NCBI GenBank assembly: GCA_007026445.1 | Contig: VDMD01000001.1 | Span: forward strand, 1,736,001-1,800,000 | From: Schizophyllum amplum | Lineage: Eukaryota; Basidiomycota; Agaricomycetes; Agaricales; Schizophyllaceae | DNA length: 64,000 nt | Reading direction: 5' to 3' | Translations under genes and position numbers: made by a program | Notes under the pieces: generated by a model | What the model was told of the DNA's origin: nothing | What the model saw: only the letters and a program-made list of their open reading frames with translations | The model's database searches: none | Shown: positions 12,477-24,370 of the stretch, piece after piece | Position numbering within the stretch: the stretch's first letter is position 1 | How the letters are laid out: every line of letters starts with the position of its first letter

Positions 12477-13868
12477 TTAGATCTTGCCCATCAACCTCCT
12501 ACCTTCCTCCACCTTCTGCTCGTTATGGCCCAGTTTTCCCGAGATGATCTTGGCTTCACCCTTGATCTTGTTCATGAAGCGGCTCTTGCGTGGCGATCCG
12601 CTGCTGCTCATCGATACGTTGGAATCCGTCTTGCGATGTGCGGACGCGCCATTGGCATCCTTGCGGTCGTTGGGCTCATTCTGATGAGTGGCAAATATGG
12701 CGTTAGTCGTCCCTTCATGCTCATCACGTTCCAAGGCTTTCGGGTCGCGATCGAGCTTTCTCTGCGTCTTCTCATCCAGCGGAACACCCTTCCATTCGAC
12801 GCCTTCCCCGGCTAGAGGATGTGTACGCGCCGCCGTGTTGGCTTTCGGCTGGTCCGGAGGCTGGGATTCGTGAGGCAATGAACGGCAATAGATACGGCAG
12901 GACTTACCTTGGGGGCATCGCCAGAAGGCGGTGATGAGACCTGGCTGGATTCTGCGCGCTCAATCCCTTTCTCACTCGTCGGATGACTATCCTTCTTCGC
13001 GGTAGGGGGGTTGGATTCTGACTTCTTTTCGTCGGTGAGGGCGGCGACCGCTTTAGCACGCAAGCCGGGCGAATGTCCCTCTGGTGCAGGGGCGCTGATG
13101 CCCGCTGACGTGCCCTGAGGAGCTGGCGCCGCCGCCGAATCCTGCTCGTCTTTCGCGTCCTTCTCGCCTTTCGCGCCCTTTTCGTCTTTCGAGCTCGCGT
13201 CCTTGCCATCTTTCGCAGGCAGAGAGGGGCCCTTGACTTCCGATGTCATGGCTGTGATATAGGTCAGTCATAATGCATCACTATACAAGTATACGACCCG
13301 CTAACCTGGCTTGAGATCAGGAGCAATTGTCGCTCCAACACCTTCCCTCCACCTTTCGTCCGGAAGCTGCGCAACTGCGGCTTCAGTCGGTGGACCAGGA
13401 AGAGCACCACTGCCGTCCGTCTTCCCGAGCGAATCATCGGCTGCCTCGCGTGACGGCATGTTCGCAGCCTGGACAGGCTCAGCGTTGGTGGAAGAAGGGC
13501 CCTCTGGAGCATGTCCTGATGAGCCCGAGGCACAACTATTGAGGAGCGGGATATCACTCACGGAAGTACGAGGTCACAGTCTGGGGAATCTGCGGCAGGT
13601 AGTCCTTCGCAGTCTGGAGAAGGCCAGCCGCACCCGCACCCAATCCTGCCGTCAGGCCCCCCACGTTGTCGGAGGAGTATCCTCGAGGGTAGGCGCCGGG
13701 GAATCCGGGCGTCGACGCGGTGGATTCTGACGAGAGATTGTATTCGCGGTCCATATCGGTCTTCACTGTTTGATTCTTGTGCCCAAGGGCGTCCTGGGTA
13801 CTGGCGGCCCAATCCTGGGCGGAGTCGGCGGAGAGAGCCTTGGAATCGACGGTGGGGGGATTCTGCAT
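12477..13868 (-). CDS. Conserved fungal hypothetical, disordered with basic C-terminal helix
   Basis: There are four main coding blocks. The ATG at 13868 (MQNPPTVDSKALSAD) reads through ALGHKNQTVKTD and a Gly/Ala run (GGLTAGLGAGAAGLLQTAKD) to about 13554. A second block lies at about 13315-13555. A Lys/Glu/Asp-rich block (GKDASSKDEKGAKGEKDAKD) lies at about 12910-13249. The last block, 12878-12477, carries VEWKGVPLDEKTQRKLDRD and ends FMNKIKGEAKIISGK...KVEEGRRLMGK. The end segment (K-x-KGE-x-K-x-x-SGK-x-G-x-[ND]E-x-K-x-EEGR) recurs as the C-terminus of uncharacterised fungal proteins as I remember them. I know of no enzymatic fold. The start was moved from an upstream TTG to the first ATG. 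Function is unknown. Confidence 0.65.
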
Positions 13869-14510
13869 GGGTGTAGAGAACAAGATGCGTTTGCGGGGCT
13901 CGCATCGCGGCCAACGCGCTGCTGCTGCTCATCGACGTCATTGCAACGCGCCGAGTCGATCGGCGCCGGCGCCTAATACACAGCACATTTGTGGCGCTCC
14001 ATGTTGAACTGCGCCTCGCGACGTGCGCATGCTACTGGTTGCGTGTCTGCATGTAACTTCATGGATATATTGCAGCGGGACAAGAGGCGTTACCCGAAAT
14101 TCGAGAGCATAGAAAGGATACCTCATTTGCGCCGAAATACTCAGTGCCTGCCGTCGTGGGGCGCCTTCGCTGTGCAGCAGCGCAGTTGATGCATCAGGGA
14201 CGAGGGCCGATTGTGAGGGACCTGATTGACGGCGTTGACGCGTTGTCCATTGAGGAGCGCGACCCTAATGCGACCGCTGAGCTGACAGGCCTGACTTTTC
14301 CACGTCATGGTCAAGTGGTGCCTGGAGCCAACAGCCACCGACCCCCTGCTGGTCCGCAAATGTCATGCAACCCGAGAGAGGAAGAGTCGGAAAGACCAGA
14401 TGATTGAACCGGGGCCGGCGCAAGGTAGGGGAAACACGTTCGCATGCTCTGTTCGCACGAGCTATGGTACAGAGCAAACGCACGGCTTTCCAGGCAAAGC
14501 AAGTCGGAAC
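13869..14510. other. Intergenic
   Basis: Promoter side of the hypothetical gene and 3' flank of DML1. Small plus-strand open frames at 14144-14407 and 14307-14516 have no recognisable features. Confidence 0.45.
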
Positions 14511-16618
14511 CTATAATTCGTCCTCTCCAAACTCGTCGCTCTCCCCGTCGTCCAGTTCTCCGCCGTAGTTGTCATGTAAGGTCCATAGATCGTTCGCAAG
14601 CTCTCGCCAGTCGTCCACGTCAAGAAAGTCGATGGCGGCTGCCGCAGAAGGGCGCTTGCGCAATCGCTCCACGAACGCTGCATAGCGAGAGAAGATACGC
14701 GCCATAGCGCTGGAGGTCGTAAGGCTGGAGAACGAGGGCGTGCTTGAGACGGAGTGGATGTCCGCAATGGCGGGTTTCTCAACCAAGTGGGGATCGAAGA
14801 TCGCGGGAAACGATGACGGCAAAGGATACCCAGTCGCGCGGAAGCTTCAATACATGAGAAATAAGCCCTGTCCACCTGATCAAAGGACACAAGACGCACC
14901 TATTCACCACTATTTGAGGAAGAGTGCGCCGCGAGCTCCAGCTTTCGTATACAGAAAGCGAAGCCTCGCTGAACCCTCGAACAATATCAACTCGGGCGTA
15001 TGTGTCCGCCTTCTGCGTGGGTGTCAGTCGGCAACCATCTGGTGCTCACACACGCTCACCACGCGATTCTCTTGGTCGCCTATAGAGAAATTGTAGACAC
15101 CCAGCGCCCAATCCTCGGTGGCCGACACAGGAAGAACTCCGCCAAGCTGGGCAAAAGCTGTATGGCTTCGCCAATTGAGACCAGCGATCAACGATGCCAG
15201 ATCTGTATTCAGGTTGCGCTGTCTGCGCGAGGTGGAACCATAAGCGCGAGATGAGGGGCGATGCAAAGGACAGCACACCGCAATGGTAACGTAACGCTTT
15301 CGGCATGCGCGGAGATGATTGCTGACGAGTGATAAATCTGGCTCAGCTGCAGGGATAGACGATCAGAAATGCTTTGCAGGGCTTCCCGTGGAGCTCACGT
15401 CGGCGGAGCATCCGAGACCCATTGAGCCCTCCAAGGCAGTCAGTGCTTGGATGGGAATGATTCCCGAGGCGACCTCCTTCATTTCACGCAGATATATGGC
15501 GTCGTTTAATGCTCGTGAGATGCCCGCGGGCTGAAGGTAGCTCATCAGCCATGAAATTGCCTTGCAATTTATTGGAGCACGTACATCGTCGACATCGACC
15601 CCGGGGGGTACGGCATCAGATAGCAGTGCAAAGTCCAATACGGGTAACTTCGGGTACTCGTCGCGTAACGCTACGACCAGCGCATGTGTAAACCCACCGA
15701 AGCGGCGCACGTCGGTCGAGACTTGGAGACCCTATGTAGTCGGATGCATCACGAGAGTGGGCTGTAGCTGAGGATGTGGAGTACCTGAGGGTTGTCACAT
15801 TCTTCGAAGAGCACGCGCACAGAGGCGTCCATCACGTCTGTTTCCTGCACGACAAGGTCGGAATCAAGGGTGCGCTTGAAGGGGAATGCCGCACTTCATT
15901 GAAGCGCGCAAAGACATCGCGTGCTGCACCCCAATTGCCGTCTGTGCTTCGGGCGCTAGCATGGCCGTCAGGGACTGCTTGCAATGAATGAGGCGCGAAA
16001 TAAAGGCGGCTGAAGTCGGCCCAGTATCGGACGCGGGCGCCGCTCTGATAAGGTGGTGACTCTTCGTCCAATTCGTCGTCGTCGTTCTCTAGGTGAGCAT
16101 GATAATCACTCTGTGCGATAGGCTCGCCCTTGTGCTCCTCGACGGCACCTTGCCTGGGCAAGGAATGAATAAAAGGGGAACTCGCGACAGAAAGGCGCGA
16201 AAAGTCACCAAAGAGATGACCCCTCTGACGCAGAGAAGCCGCAGTCTTCATACGCGGATGACAGGGTGTTCGACTTGGCGAATGTCCCAAAGTTGGCTGC
16301 GTGGAAATGGCAACGAGGACATCAGTAAGCTACTGAATCGTCGTGACAGGGAGCTTCCGCTCACACTTATGGTCGAAGATGAGGACCCGCGGATTGTACG
16401 AGACCGAGTTCTGGGCAAGCGTGGAATCTGACTGGGCAGGGTACCTCGAGTGAGAAATGCCGTACTTCACTGCCAGGTGCGAGGGAGTCCCTGAAGGAAA
16501 TCTGTCGGTCGTATACGCTTTCGTCCTCGTCTGTTAGGTAGCATTCTTGCGTGTTCCAAAAGTGCGAGCCGACGTAATTAGCCGTTTCTCCGGCTTGGAT
16601 GTATAAAATTTCCTTCAT
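14511..16618 (-). CDS. DML1: Misato/Dml1 tubulin-like mitochondrial inheritance protein
   Basis: Misato/Dml1 proteins combine tubulin- and myosin-like segments. They are needed for mitochondrial partitioning in yeast and morphology in animals. The ATG at 16618 gives MKEILYIQAGETANYVGSHF then WNTQECYLTDEDE, the Misato segment II N-terminus with its tubulin-like 'QAG.xxN.VG.HFWN' block. Middle exons (about 15360-15710) read RRFGGFTHALVVALRDEYPK then LPVLDFALLSDA, a conserved family block. The C-terminus is an acidic tail (EFGEDEL, stop at 14511). Several short introns separate these blocks. I did not fix every exon border between 15830 and 16370. The gene is on the same strand as its minus-strand neighbours but shares no promoter with them. 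Confidence 0.88.
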
Positions 16619-17749
16619 GGCTGGAAAATGTGATGGTGGTCAGAAAGACAAGCCGTTGGAATTTATGGCAGGAGCGATCGATCTGCACCGTGAGAAAACG
16701 CTTTTCCCCATCCCCGTCTATGGCTGCCTCACTATTCACGGGGAAACCTAGCTTGAAGATAGACTGGCCTGATCGTTGGAGATGCTCAAGGCAGAAAACG
16801 AGATCTCAGTCAAATCCCAGGAAGACTCAACCCTCAATACGACTCACGCTGACCTCAGCCGGGCCGCCTCACCTCATCGACGTGCTCCGCCGACGGCAAA
16901 ATACACCTCTTCATACTCCTTCTCACCGTCGAGCTGGATTCCTCTCACGCCGCCAATGCATTGACTCCTGAAACTGGAAATTTTCACGCCGGGCTGGTTG
17001 CTTCGCGAGCGGCCCTCCTTTGTGAACTTGCGCCGGATTTGCGCGCTCTCTGTCCTAGCCGAATTCGTCAATCGACCAGAGAAAACGGGTTTTACGCTCT
17101 ATGTACCCGTGGTATGCCGAGAATCGTACTGTGTATCGTGCTGCAAAGCCCTGTGAACTGCATGGCATAGCACGTACAAGATGACCATCGGTCTCACCGA
17201 GTCCGTCAACGGTCACATCACAGGCGGACTCATTCCACAGCTGCAACGAGCCTCATGCGCTACTTTAGGCCCTCTAGTCGGGCGGACTTACATCTTCACC
17301 ACCGACGCGGCCTTTCGCCGATGATGTCCGTCCTTCTGGACACCTAGTATGATGTTGTGGAGGGAGAGCGTCCTTGTATCTCGGTACGTGACGTACGAAT
17401 GGGGTTTACTGAGGATTGGGGTCGTGTCTGCATCTTCACTGACGTGCTCGTTGAAGGGCTGACGTCTACACCGTAACCGAAATCCTGAGTCGATGGACCA
17501 GCGGTGATTGTGGCCCCATGTCATTTCGCAGGTTCTCCACTCTCGACGCTTTGTGACGCCCGATGCTCTTCAAAATGAGCAAGAGGCGCCAATAGACGAG
17601 CCAAAGTCCGTGGTCTGATATGCTATGTATGATCTACAGTGATTTTCTAATGTCCGTCGTGACGAGCGTGCAACTAATGTGGGACGAGTCGAAGTCAGCC
17701 CAATTCCTATGCCAGTCGGCCTCTTTTGCCGTTCATGCAAATGTCCGAA
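16619..17749. other. 1.1-kb intergenic region without a supported gene
   Basis: This lies between the DML1 start and the WOPR gene stop. Several 60-110-codon open frames exist on both strands (for example minus 17288-17524). None has a recognisable domain or convincing splice partners. A lineage-specific small gene cannot be excluded. Confidence 0.4.
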
Positions 17750-18740
17750 TCAAAGTCCAAGATGAAATCTATCAAGAGCTCGACGGTCCTCCATCGTTAG
17801 AGGGGCATATCGCCCGTCCGTGCGCCGCGGACCTACCAGCGGAGGTAGCAGGACCTGCTCGCGCCTCGTCCGTTCGCTGACGGGGGAATACGGCGCACAG
17901 CTACTTCGTGCTTCCCGAGTAGCGCTCTGCGGCGGATCCGAGATCGGCAGCGCGGCGCACCGCAGTCTCTCGGACTGCAGAGATACGGGTGATTGCGGTA
18001 CGCTCGACGTGTCCTCGGTGTCCGAGAAAGAGGACGCACGCTCGCCACGGTTGCACAATTTGGTGCTCTGGAACACGTTCTGGGGCACCTGAATGTCGCG
18101 CAGATAGGCGTAGTTGTCAATGACGGGGAGCCGTCGAAAGTCGTCACCCTACCCGGCGATACGTGAGTGACTATTTTGTTTCCGAGGCGGAAGTAGCACT
18201 GACCCTTATGTAGGACACCAGGTGCCATTTGCGCGGTCTATGCGAGCCAGGAAGGTTAACGACCGCGGAGTAGGTTTGTTTTGTGAGACCATCCGGTTTG
18301 GTTGGACGGTCCCTGCGTCTGGTCACGGGGGGTAGAGGTGTGGCTGGGTCAGCAACGCGCCGCGCTCTGCGTAGCCTCGATGGTAAGCGTCGTCCCAGGT
18401 CGCAGTATGTATAACTGACCTTCTTGCAGCCTTACTCTCGCGCTCCTCCTGCGTCGTCTCCACCTTCTCTTCGTAGAAGAGATAGTCGCCCCGCATGCGA
18501 CTTTGCGACCTGTGATCATGAGCTTCACCCTCCAACCTGCGGTAGAAGTCGAGGAGCGCACCAGCGACGGCCATCCGTCCACCTCAACAAGCCACCGTCA
18601 TTATCATCTTCCTGCCAGACAAAAACGTTCCCAGACGCTAGCATATCGCGCTCGGGACCGCCCATGCGACGCGTGATGAGTGGGAGGATCCTTCTCCGGA
18701 CCGCCTCCAGAACAACATGGGCGTCTCGCGCGTCGCGCAT
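17750..18740 (-). CDS. WOPR-domain (Gti1/Pac2/Wor1 family) transcription regulator
   Basis: The WOPR family includes Wor1 of Candida, Ryp1 of Histoplasma, and Gti1 and Pac2 of fission yeast, which are DNA-binding switches for morphology and mating. The first half, WOPRa, is seen at 18740-18525: RDARDAHVVLEAVRRRILPL, then ITRRM and SGNVFVWQEDDNDGG then RWTDGRRW. MRGDYLFYEEK follows at about 18480. WOPRb is read after introns: KQTYSAVVNLPG with PRKWHLVSYI (about 18190-18270) and DDFRRLPVIDNYAYLRDIQV (about 18090-18160). The tail (18070-17750) is Ser/Arg-rich and disordered. The ATG at 18740 lies unusually close to the WOPRa core and an in-frame stop sits just upstream. A further 5' exon is therefore possible, with an acceptor next to the ATG at about 18742. 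Confidence 0.85.
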
Positions 18741-20052
18741 GTCTGCTCATCATCAGCCCATGGGACCCTGCGCGACGTGGGCACGGTGCTCACAGAGCGA
18801 GGGGTGAGTCACCCATGCTGTGGACTCGGACTGGGTACCTGGGAATGCTAGCGCCGAGGTCATGGGCGGAGGTACGTATGACTGCCGCGATTGCAGTCAG
18901 GTCTATAAGTACTTCGGGATGGTGTAAGCGCTCACACCAGGCTCACACTGGCATCAACGTCGAAAGCCAGACCGGAAGCCAAGCAAGGTACGGGATCATT
19001 ACGCGCACGCGATGTATGTGCGTTCCTCTGGTTCCGTAAGCCTCTTTATAGACGCTTTCATTAAAAGAAGATGCATCCAGATTGGTGCGGTCCGGCCCAT
19101 GCCACCTCATACTGGTCCCATGGCATAGGCTGAATATTTTAAGGAGGCTAGGATGTCCCCTTTACATGGCCTTCCCTACCCCAAGATCTGCCACGGGCGA
19201 ATGTATCGCTTCACCATGAGCGCTCCAGGTAAGTGGTGCAGACTGATTGCGGTACCTTGCTCAGTGGATGGAAACGGAAGGGAGAACCTCGGAAAGCCGA
19301 AGTTGCCCCCTGGGAACCCATTTGAGTTACGCCACAGACCAAACAGACCTGGGGATAACCCACGCAGGAAGATCAATGTGCAGATGAGGTGCATGCTTAC
19401 GTTCGGGACGGCAAACGAGCGCGAGATCCTGGTCCGCTCACATGTTATTTTCGCCTACATAATTCACCGGCGGTCTGGCAGCATCTCTCACGGCAAGCAC
19501 GCGTAGCAACAGTTACAGGAGCGGGGCACAGTGGAGAAATCGCGGAGTCTCTCAGCACCATCCACCTGCGGAGGCACCAACGCCGCAACGCGTGGGCCTT
19601 TGATCGTGCGTCCAGTGAACCATTTCGGAGCAAACAGACGCGAAACCGACGCAGAAGGAAAGATAGACTATCAGCGGCTTGCCTATCTCAAACGAGCGGC
19701 CTCGTATCGCGACTGAAAGTGTGCGCTAACTTAACACAATATGAAGACATAGCTCACGAGGCTGAGGCTGTAGTAAGCTGCTTGTGGTTGTCCGTCGCAG
19801 GTATCGGAGTCCGGTTATTACTGGGGCTGCTTAATTGAGGACGAATGATGTGACATGTGCTTAGCGTACGTGGGATACGGCAAAGTTGACTCTTGAGTTG
19901 ATTGCGGCCGCCTCGCCGTGACAGCGATGATTACCTGGGAAATAGACTTGACGCACGTGCCATGTTGAACTTCACTGCAGTCACATGTTCCGGGCCGGTA
20001 TTTTCCGGGATCAACACCGGCTGCCGGAAATCGAAAACGCCGTTCCCGCCAG
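18741..20052. other. 1.3-kb divergent intergenic region, WOPR gene / REC114
   Basis: This lies between two genes transcribed away from each other, so it should hold both promoters and any missing 5' exon of the WOPR gene. Open frames at 19153-19838 have no domain. No transposon ends were found. Confidence 0.45.
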
Positions 20053-21395
20053 CATGTCGTTCTCAACCACCACCTCATCTTCGTACGTCTTGTCAAAGTA
20101 CTCAAAGTCATATCCGAGCTCCGCAGAATCGAGCGCCGAGTGGCAGCATTTCATCAATCCGATCATCCGTCTCGTGCTCGACGTTCGCAAGAGATCCGAC
20201 GGCGGCGAACTCGAGTCTGTCCGCCTTCGAATCCTCTGGTCTATGAATGCGGACGATATGGCAGGCGCAAACGATGTCGTCTTTGTAAGTCATCCATCGG
20301 GGATGGGGGAACTGTCTTCTGAAGGCCGTTGACCGTGTCGCAAGGAGGACCTCGAACTTCTTTCTTTTGCCGCACTTCTGCCGCGCCCGAGCCAGCGATC
20401 GAACAACCCTCAAGGACTCCCTCTCAAGGCTGTCTATCGCGATTCCGTCGTGGGCATACGCTATCTATCTCAACGCGAAGGCGATCCCAGCTCGGTAATT
20501 GCAATCCTTTCCCATGTTCGGCCGTACTGATGCTGCGAAGAATTTCCGTCGCTTTCAAGTCACTTTTTCGTCTACCACTGCTGCCGCGCAGTTCATCGAC
20601 TCCATCAGCTCAGTATGCCCGTGCAAAGCAAACCCGCCTCCTGCCAATCAAAGTTTAACTCGTCAAGCTACGCTCATGGGGACCCCTGCCCGTCCTAGTC
20701 CCTATTCCCGTCCTAGCGTCACTCCGACTCGTCTCCCTTATGCCGCCGACAAGTCCATCCGAGCTGTTGACAACACAATGCTGCTTCACTCGGCTCCGTC
20801 CTTCGCGCTCGAGACCCAGAGCTCTCCCCAGTCTCACTTCGTCGCTCCAACGCCGCCTTCAGGGCTTAGAAAACTTCCGGAAGCCTTGTCTCCCCTCGTA
20901 TCCTCTCCGTCGTCACTGACTCCGCCTTCGTCGTACGGCAATGCGTATCACAATCAGCAAACTTCTGGCGCGTCTTCGCAAACGCCGACCGCTCAGGCTG
21001 ATGCTCCTCCTCCGCAGTCCGTCCTCGCATCCAGATCTATGGCACCCTCTCAGTCGCCTACTGTAGGCCTCGCGTCTGTATCTGCCTCGGACTCTGAAAT
21101 GATGCCACCGCCATCCCTCGCTGCCTCTTTGTCAGGATCGGCGTCACAAATTCAAGAGACTGACGACCGACGTGATCCTCTATTGGCTGTCATCCGCCAA
21201 ACGAGCGGTTTGTATGATATGCCCTCGGATCAACTGGAGAGAGTTGTGGGCGAGATCATACGGGAGGAGAACTTCATATCGCTGGTGAGTTGTCTCGCTA
21301 TACATTGGCAGAGAGGGGTCTAATGAGCGCTCGGGTTATAGGTCGAAAAGATAGGGTGTCTGTGGCGCATCAAGAGTTATCTAGGCGTCTCGTAG
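20053..21395 (+). CDS. REC114: Meiotic recombination protein Rec114/Rec7
   Basis: Rec114 works with Mei4 and Mer2 to activate Spo11 for programmed meiotic DNA breaks on chromosome axes. The ATG at 20053 gives MSFSTTTSSSYVLSKYSKSY and then EWQHFINP and the strand-rich LESVRLRILWSM. After an intron (donor 20284) the frame reads EDLELLSFAALLPRP, then GIRYLSQREGDPSS. A second intron joins NFRRFQVTFSSTTAAAQFID at about 20539. This N-terminal block fits the Rec114 PH-like domain. A long Ser/Pro/Thr-rich linker follows (about 20640-21170). The C-terminal helix pair reads LLAVIRQTSGLYDMPSDQLE, then IIREENFISL, then over the last intron VEKIGCLWRIKSYLG, the region that binds Mei4 in other fungi. The acceptor used for the second intron is unusually close to its branch-like ctgat. 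Identification is by pattern, and sequence conservation in this family is low. Confidence 0.75.
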
Positions 21396-22103
21396 TAGAT
21401 AGCCTCCTTCGCAGAGTTGTCATCGCAGCAATCGAGGTCGTCTGGTGTCATCAATAGGTACGAGCAGAACGGGGTACCATCTCCACCAATTTGGCTATAT
21501 AAAGCAAACGTGGAACTCTCTCGATGGGTCGCTCGCAGCGTTGCCGGGTATGAGTATCAACACGTTTCTCAGAATTCATTGGTCCGTGTCCCAACGGGGG
21601 GCAAGGAATTAGGCTAAGTAGCTTCGCTCACATGCGCCCCTCGACGTAAGGGACCTGGTCGACTGATCCTATGCTGCGCTCTCACTACTTCAGCTTGTGC
21701 ATGTGCCTTCTCGATAGCGTCGAGCCTCGAGGGACAAGTTACTACCCTTACCATGCCCTTACCGCGAGGTAGACTTGCGTGTAAGGGTACGGACTGAGTG
21801 AATGTCCAGGTACCAGTTCGAAGGGTACAGCTGATGCACGAAGTCCTCCACCACGGGCGTGAACTCGCAGAAGGGTCTAGACGTCTGGATTACCATGAAG
21901 GTGTTTGTATAGGCCGGTCAGTGCTATCGGCCAGCACTAGCAAGGCCCACCAGCTTGTGTAACAGCGTCGCTGGTTACCCCTACTCACGCGGCTGTAAGT
22001 GACAGGGCCTCGTTCGTGTATGCCGCGGGTGAACTTAGCGTGCTATCGCACGCTCACCCGCACCCTCCCCCGCACACTAAAGCGCAGCTGTGAGCCTGGC
22101 CAA
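21396..22103. other. Intergenic between convergent REC114 and APA2
   Basis: 0.7 kb containing the 3' ends of both genes. I see no gene, and no clear repeat apart from short reversed ccttac/gtaagg words near 21750-21790. Confidence 0.45.
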
Positions 22104-23323
22104 TTACGTATCCGCCTCCTGCGCGGACGCACCCGTCTGCACTTGCAGTTCATGCACGCTCTCCAGCCCGACGCTGCGCAGGATCTTGCCCAGGCCCTCT
22201 GCCTTCACCGCCTCCATCTCGGGCTCGCTCTTTACGAGGAGCATGCCCGCGGCTCCCAACGCGTTCACGCTAAGCTCTTCCCCCGTCGCCTGCAGCGTGT
22301 GGTTCTCGAAGCGTCGCGGAATGACGTGTATGTGGCTGCGCGTGAGCAGGACATTGTAGGACGGGTTGCCCGAGGGATAGTCCGCATTGTGCCGTACCGT
22401 TGAGATGGTGAGGTCGAGCAGCTGGAGGAAAGCGGAGCAGAGCGTGTCCTCGAGCTGCTCGGTGGATTGCATCGCGAGATCCGACGGTAGGCGGAAGACG
22501 TGATTTGCGTAGGGAAGTTTGGAGATCGTGAACGGACGGTCTGCCGAAGGCCATCAACACATAGGAAGAGCCCAAAACGCGAGAGGTGCGTACCGATAGT
22601 CTCTAGCTGCTGCTCGCGCGCAAGGCGCTCGATCGGCGGGCTGACCTCCTCTGCAGGGACAGGTAGGAACTGTATGTGCTTGTGCGGCTGACTTGCGCCA
22701 GAGAGGTCGCCGCAGTTGTAGAATGCGAACATGTTCTGCCCTGTTCTGTGTGCAGCATCTAGGAGCTTATATGCCTGCGCAAGTTCTGGCGGCATGAGCG
22801 GCGATGACTGAGACTGGAACTCTGCAGAATGGTGTCAGGCGATGGACCAGAGATGCGCATGCATGCGTACTCTTTGTGACCATGAGGAAATGGTAGGGGA
22901 CGACGCTGAACTTGTTGAGCTGCATCGCGTCAGACCACGGCAAACAAAAGGTGACCCAAGCTACGCACCAGTAGCACATATTGGTCTTCTTCCTCCTCGC
23001 CCCGCAGCTCGCCAATGAGGAGCTTCTCATTGTAGGGAGGAGCGAAGGGATCCGGTTTCTTCTTCTCCTTCTCGGGGTCGGCGTCAAAGTGCGGCGTCGG
23101 CAGCGGCGGCTTATGCTGCAGCGCCGGGCAGAGGCGGATCTCGTACTGGACGGGTATGAGCTTGCTGGGCGCTGGCCACCTCGTGCGGGCTTGGACTGAC
23201 TGAGATCCCGAAATCGTCGACGTGGGTGTGAACGGTGGAGGGGAAGAAGAAGAGGTTGCCCGTCGCCTTCGCGGCCTCGAAGGTGGCGGGGAGCTTGGCG
23301 ATGATCTCCGCGGGCGTGTTCAT
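22104..23323 (-). CDS. APA2: Diadenosine 5',5'''-P1,P4-tetraphosphate phosphorylase
   Basis: It phosphorolyses Ap4A to ATP and ADP, keeping dinucleoside polyphosphate levels low in the cytosol. The ATG at 23323 gives MNTPAEIIAKLPATFEAAKA with NLFFFPS. Downstream blocks are YEIRLCPALQHKP (about 23110-23150), KFSVVPYHFLMVTK (about 22875-22915), LLDAAHRTGQNMFAFYNCGD, and then SQPHKHIQFLPVP at about 22660-22700. The last contains the H-x-H-x-Q/L catalytic element of ATP adenylyltransferases. The C-terminal domain reads SYNVLLTRSHIHVIPRR and ends AQEADT at 22104. The start is the first ATG of the conserved frame; upstream codons give no family sequence. Four or five short introns separate the blocks. 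Confidence 0.92.
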
Positions 23324-23754
23324 CGTTGTAAGGTGCCTCCGGGCACAGAAATCAGGAGCGCGAGCAGAAGTCAGAGGCGTACGGAACAAAAGCCTGTGGC
23401 GGATCCAGCGCATCTTTTCAGATTGCTGATCGATGCATGACGAGGTTCTCGGGCATGCCGCGGAGGGAATACGATGAGCTGGCAGATATCGAAAATTGAC
23501 AACAGCGCAGAACACAGGTCACGACGAGCCACGGTGCGAAGCTCCCAAGGGGGCTATGGCGGGATTAGAACTGCACCAGTTTACAAGTACAAGTTCATTG
23601 CGTGCGCCCCAACAAAAATACGCAGAAAGAAGATGCAAGGTAAAAGTGTTTGGTTGTTAAAGTGTGTAGATGAAGTAAAAAAGATGGTGAAAGCTGGTGG
23701 TAAGTGGGACCAGCCAGCAGGTGACTCTTCGAGAATGGACTACCGCCAAGCGGG
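23324..23754. other. Intergenic, APA2 upstream
   Basis: APA2 promoter and 3' flank of the downstream-facing membrane protein gene. I see nothing coding. Confidence 0.45.
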
Positions 23755-24370
23755 TTAGGCCCCTCCGCCTTTCCCTCTGTTCGCTTTCGCCTCCTTCATT
23801 TCTTCCCCCAGAGCTATAGCTCTTCCGTAACAACCCGCAGCCACTAGCGAGTAGATTGCGGCATTGGTCCCCTGCGCGCATGTTAGTACCTATAGCGCGT
23901 GAGGCGGACCGCAGACTCACTTGATAAAGCATTATGGTCAAAGTGGCCTGGAACAGTAGCAAGACTACACGCAAGACCAAGCTGCGGTAGATAGCCATGG
24001 ACTTCAGAATGGGCAACGGAGTCTCGAGTGCGATCATCATGAAGCCGAGCACCATGACGAGAATTTGGATCACAGGCGCTCTGACGATGATCTGGACGAA
24101 GATCATAGCGGACTGGCTGGGTCTAAAGGTACTGGTAAGCGACCACACGTCAGGTGGTCGGGTATACGCACTGAATGCCTCCAGGGTCACGAACAGTTCC
24201 CTCGACGAAGTCCCAGAAGAACTTGCGGTAGAGCATGGCCCAAAAGCTAGCCCAGACAGCATCTGCAAACTTGAGTGAGCTTGAGATAAGTTTGTGTCGC
24301 AGGTCCACGCACAGACGCTCGCAGTGACGGAGACCAAACGGCTGTACTCGTGCCAAACCAACTTGCCCAT
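23755..24370 (-). CDS. Four-pass membrane protein, conserved in fungi, unknown role
   Basis: The ATG at 24370 gives MGKLVWHEYSRLVSVTASVY-type sequence; the last residues come from the next exon. Then come a hydrophobic stretch (WASFWAMLYRKFFWDFVEGT, about 24190-24255), RDPGGIQ, FVQIIVRAPVIQILVMVLGF with MMIALETPLPILKSMAIYRS (about 24000-24110), and LVLRVVLLLFQATLTIMLYQ (about 23925-23985). The tail, after a further intron, is a Gly/Lys-rich segment (EEMKEAKANRGKGGGA) ending at 23755. I remember this W-H-E-Y start and R-D-P-G-G block from a family of uncharacterised fungal membrane proteins (listed as DUF7727). Four membrane helices are predicted by eye. Topology and function are unknown. Confidence 0.75.

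Noticed and set aside
13869..13883. Upstream start of the hypothetical gene at 13883
   Set aside because: The codon there is TTG; the first ATG in frame is at 13868.
16619..17749. Small minus-strand genes around 16874-17071 and 17288-17524
   Set aside because: No domain, poor splice signals and no frame continuity; kept only as an unassigned intergenic region.
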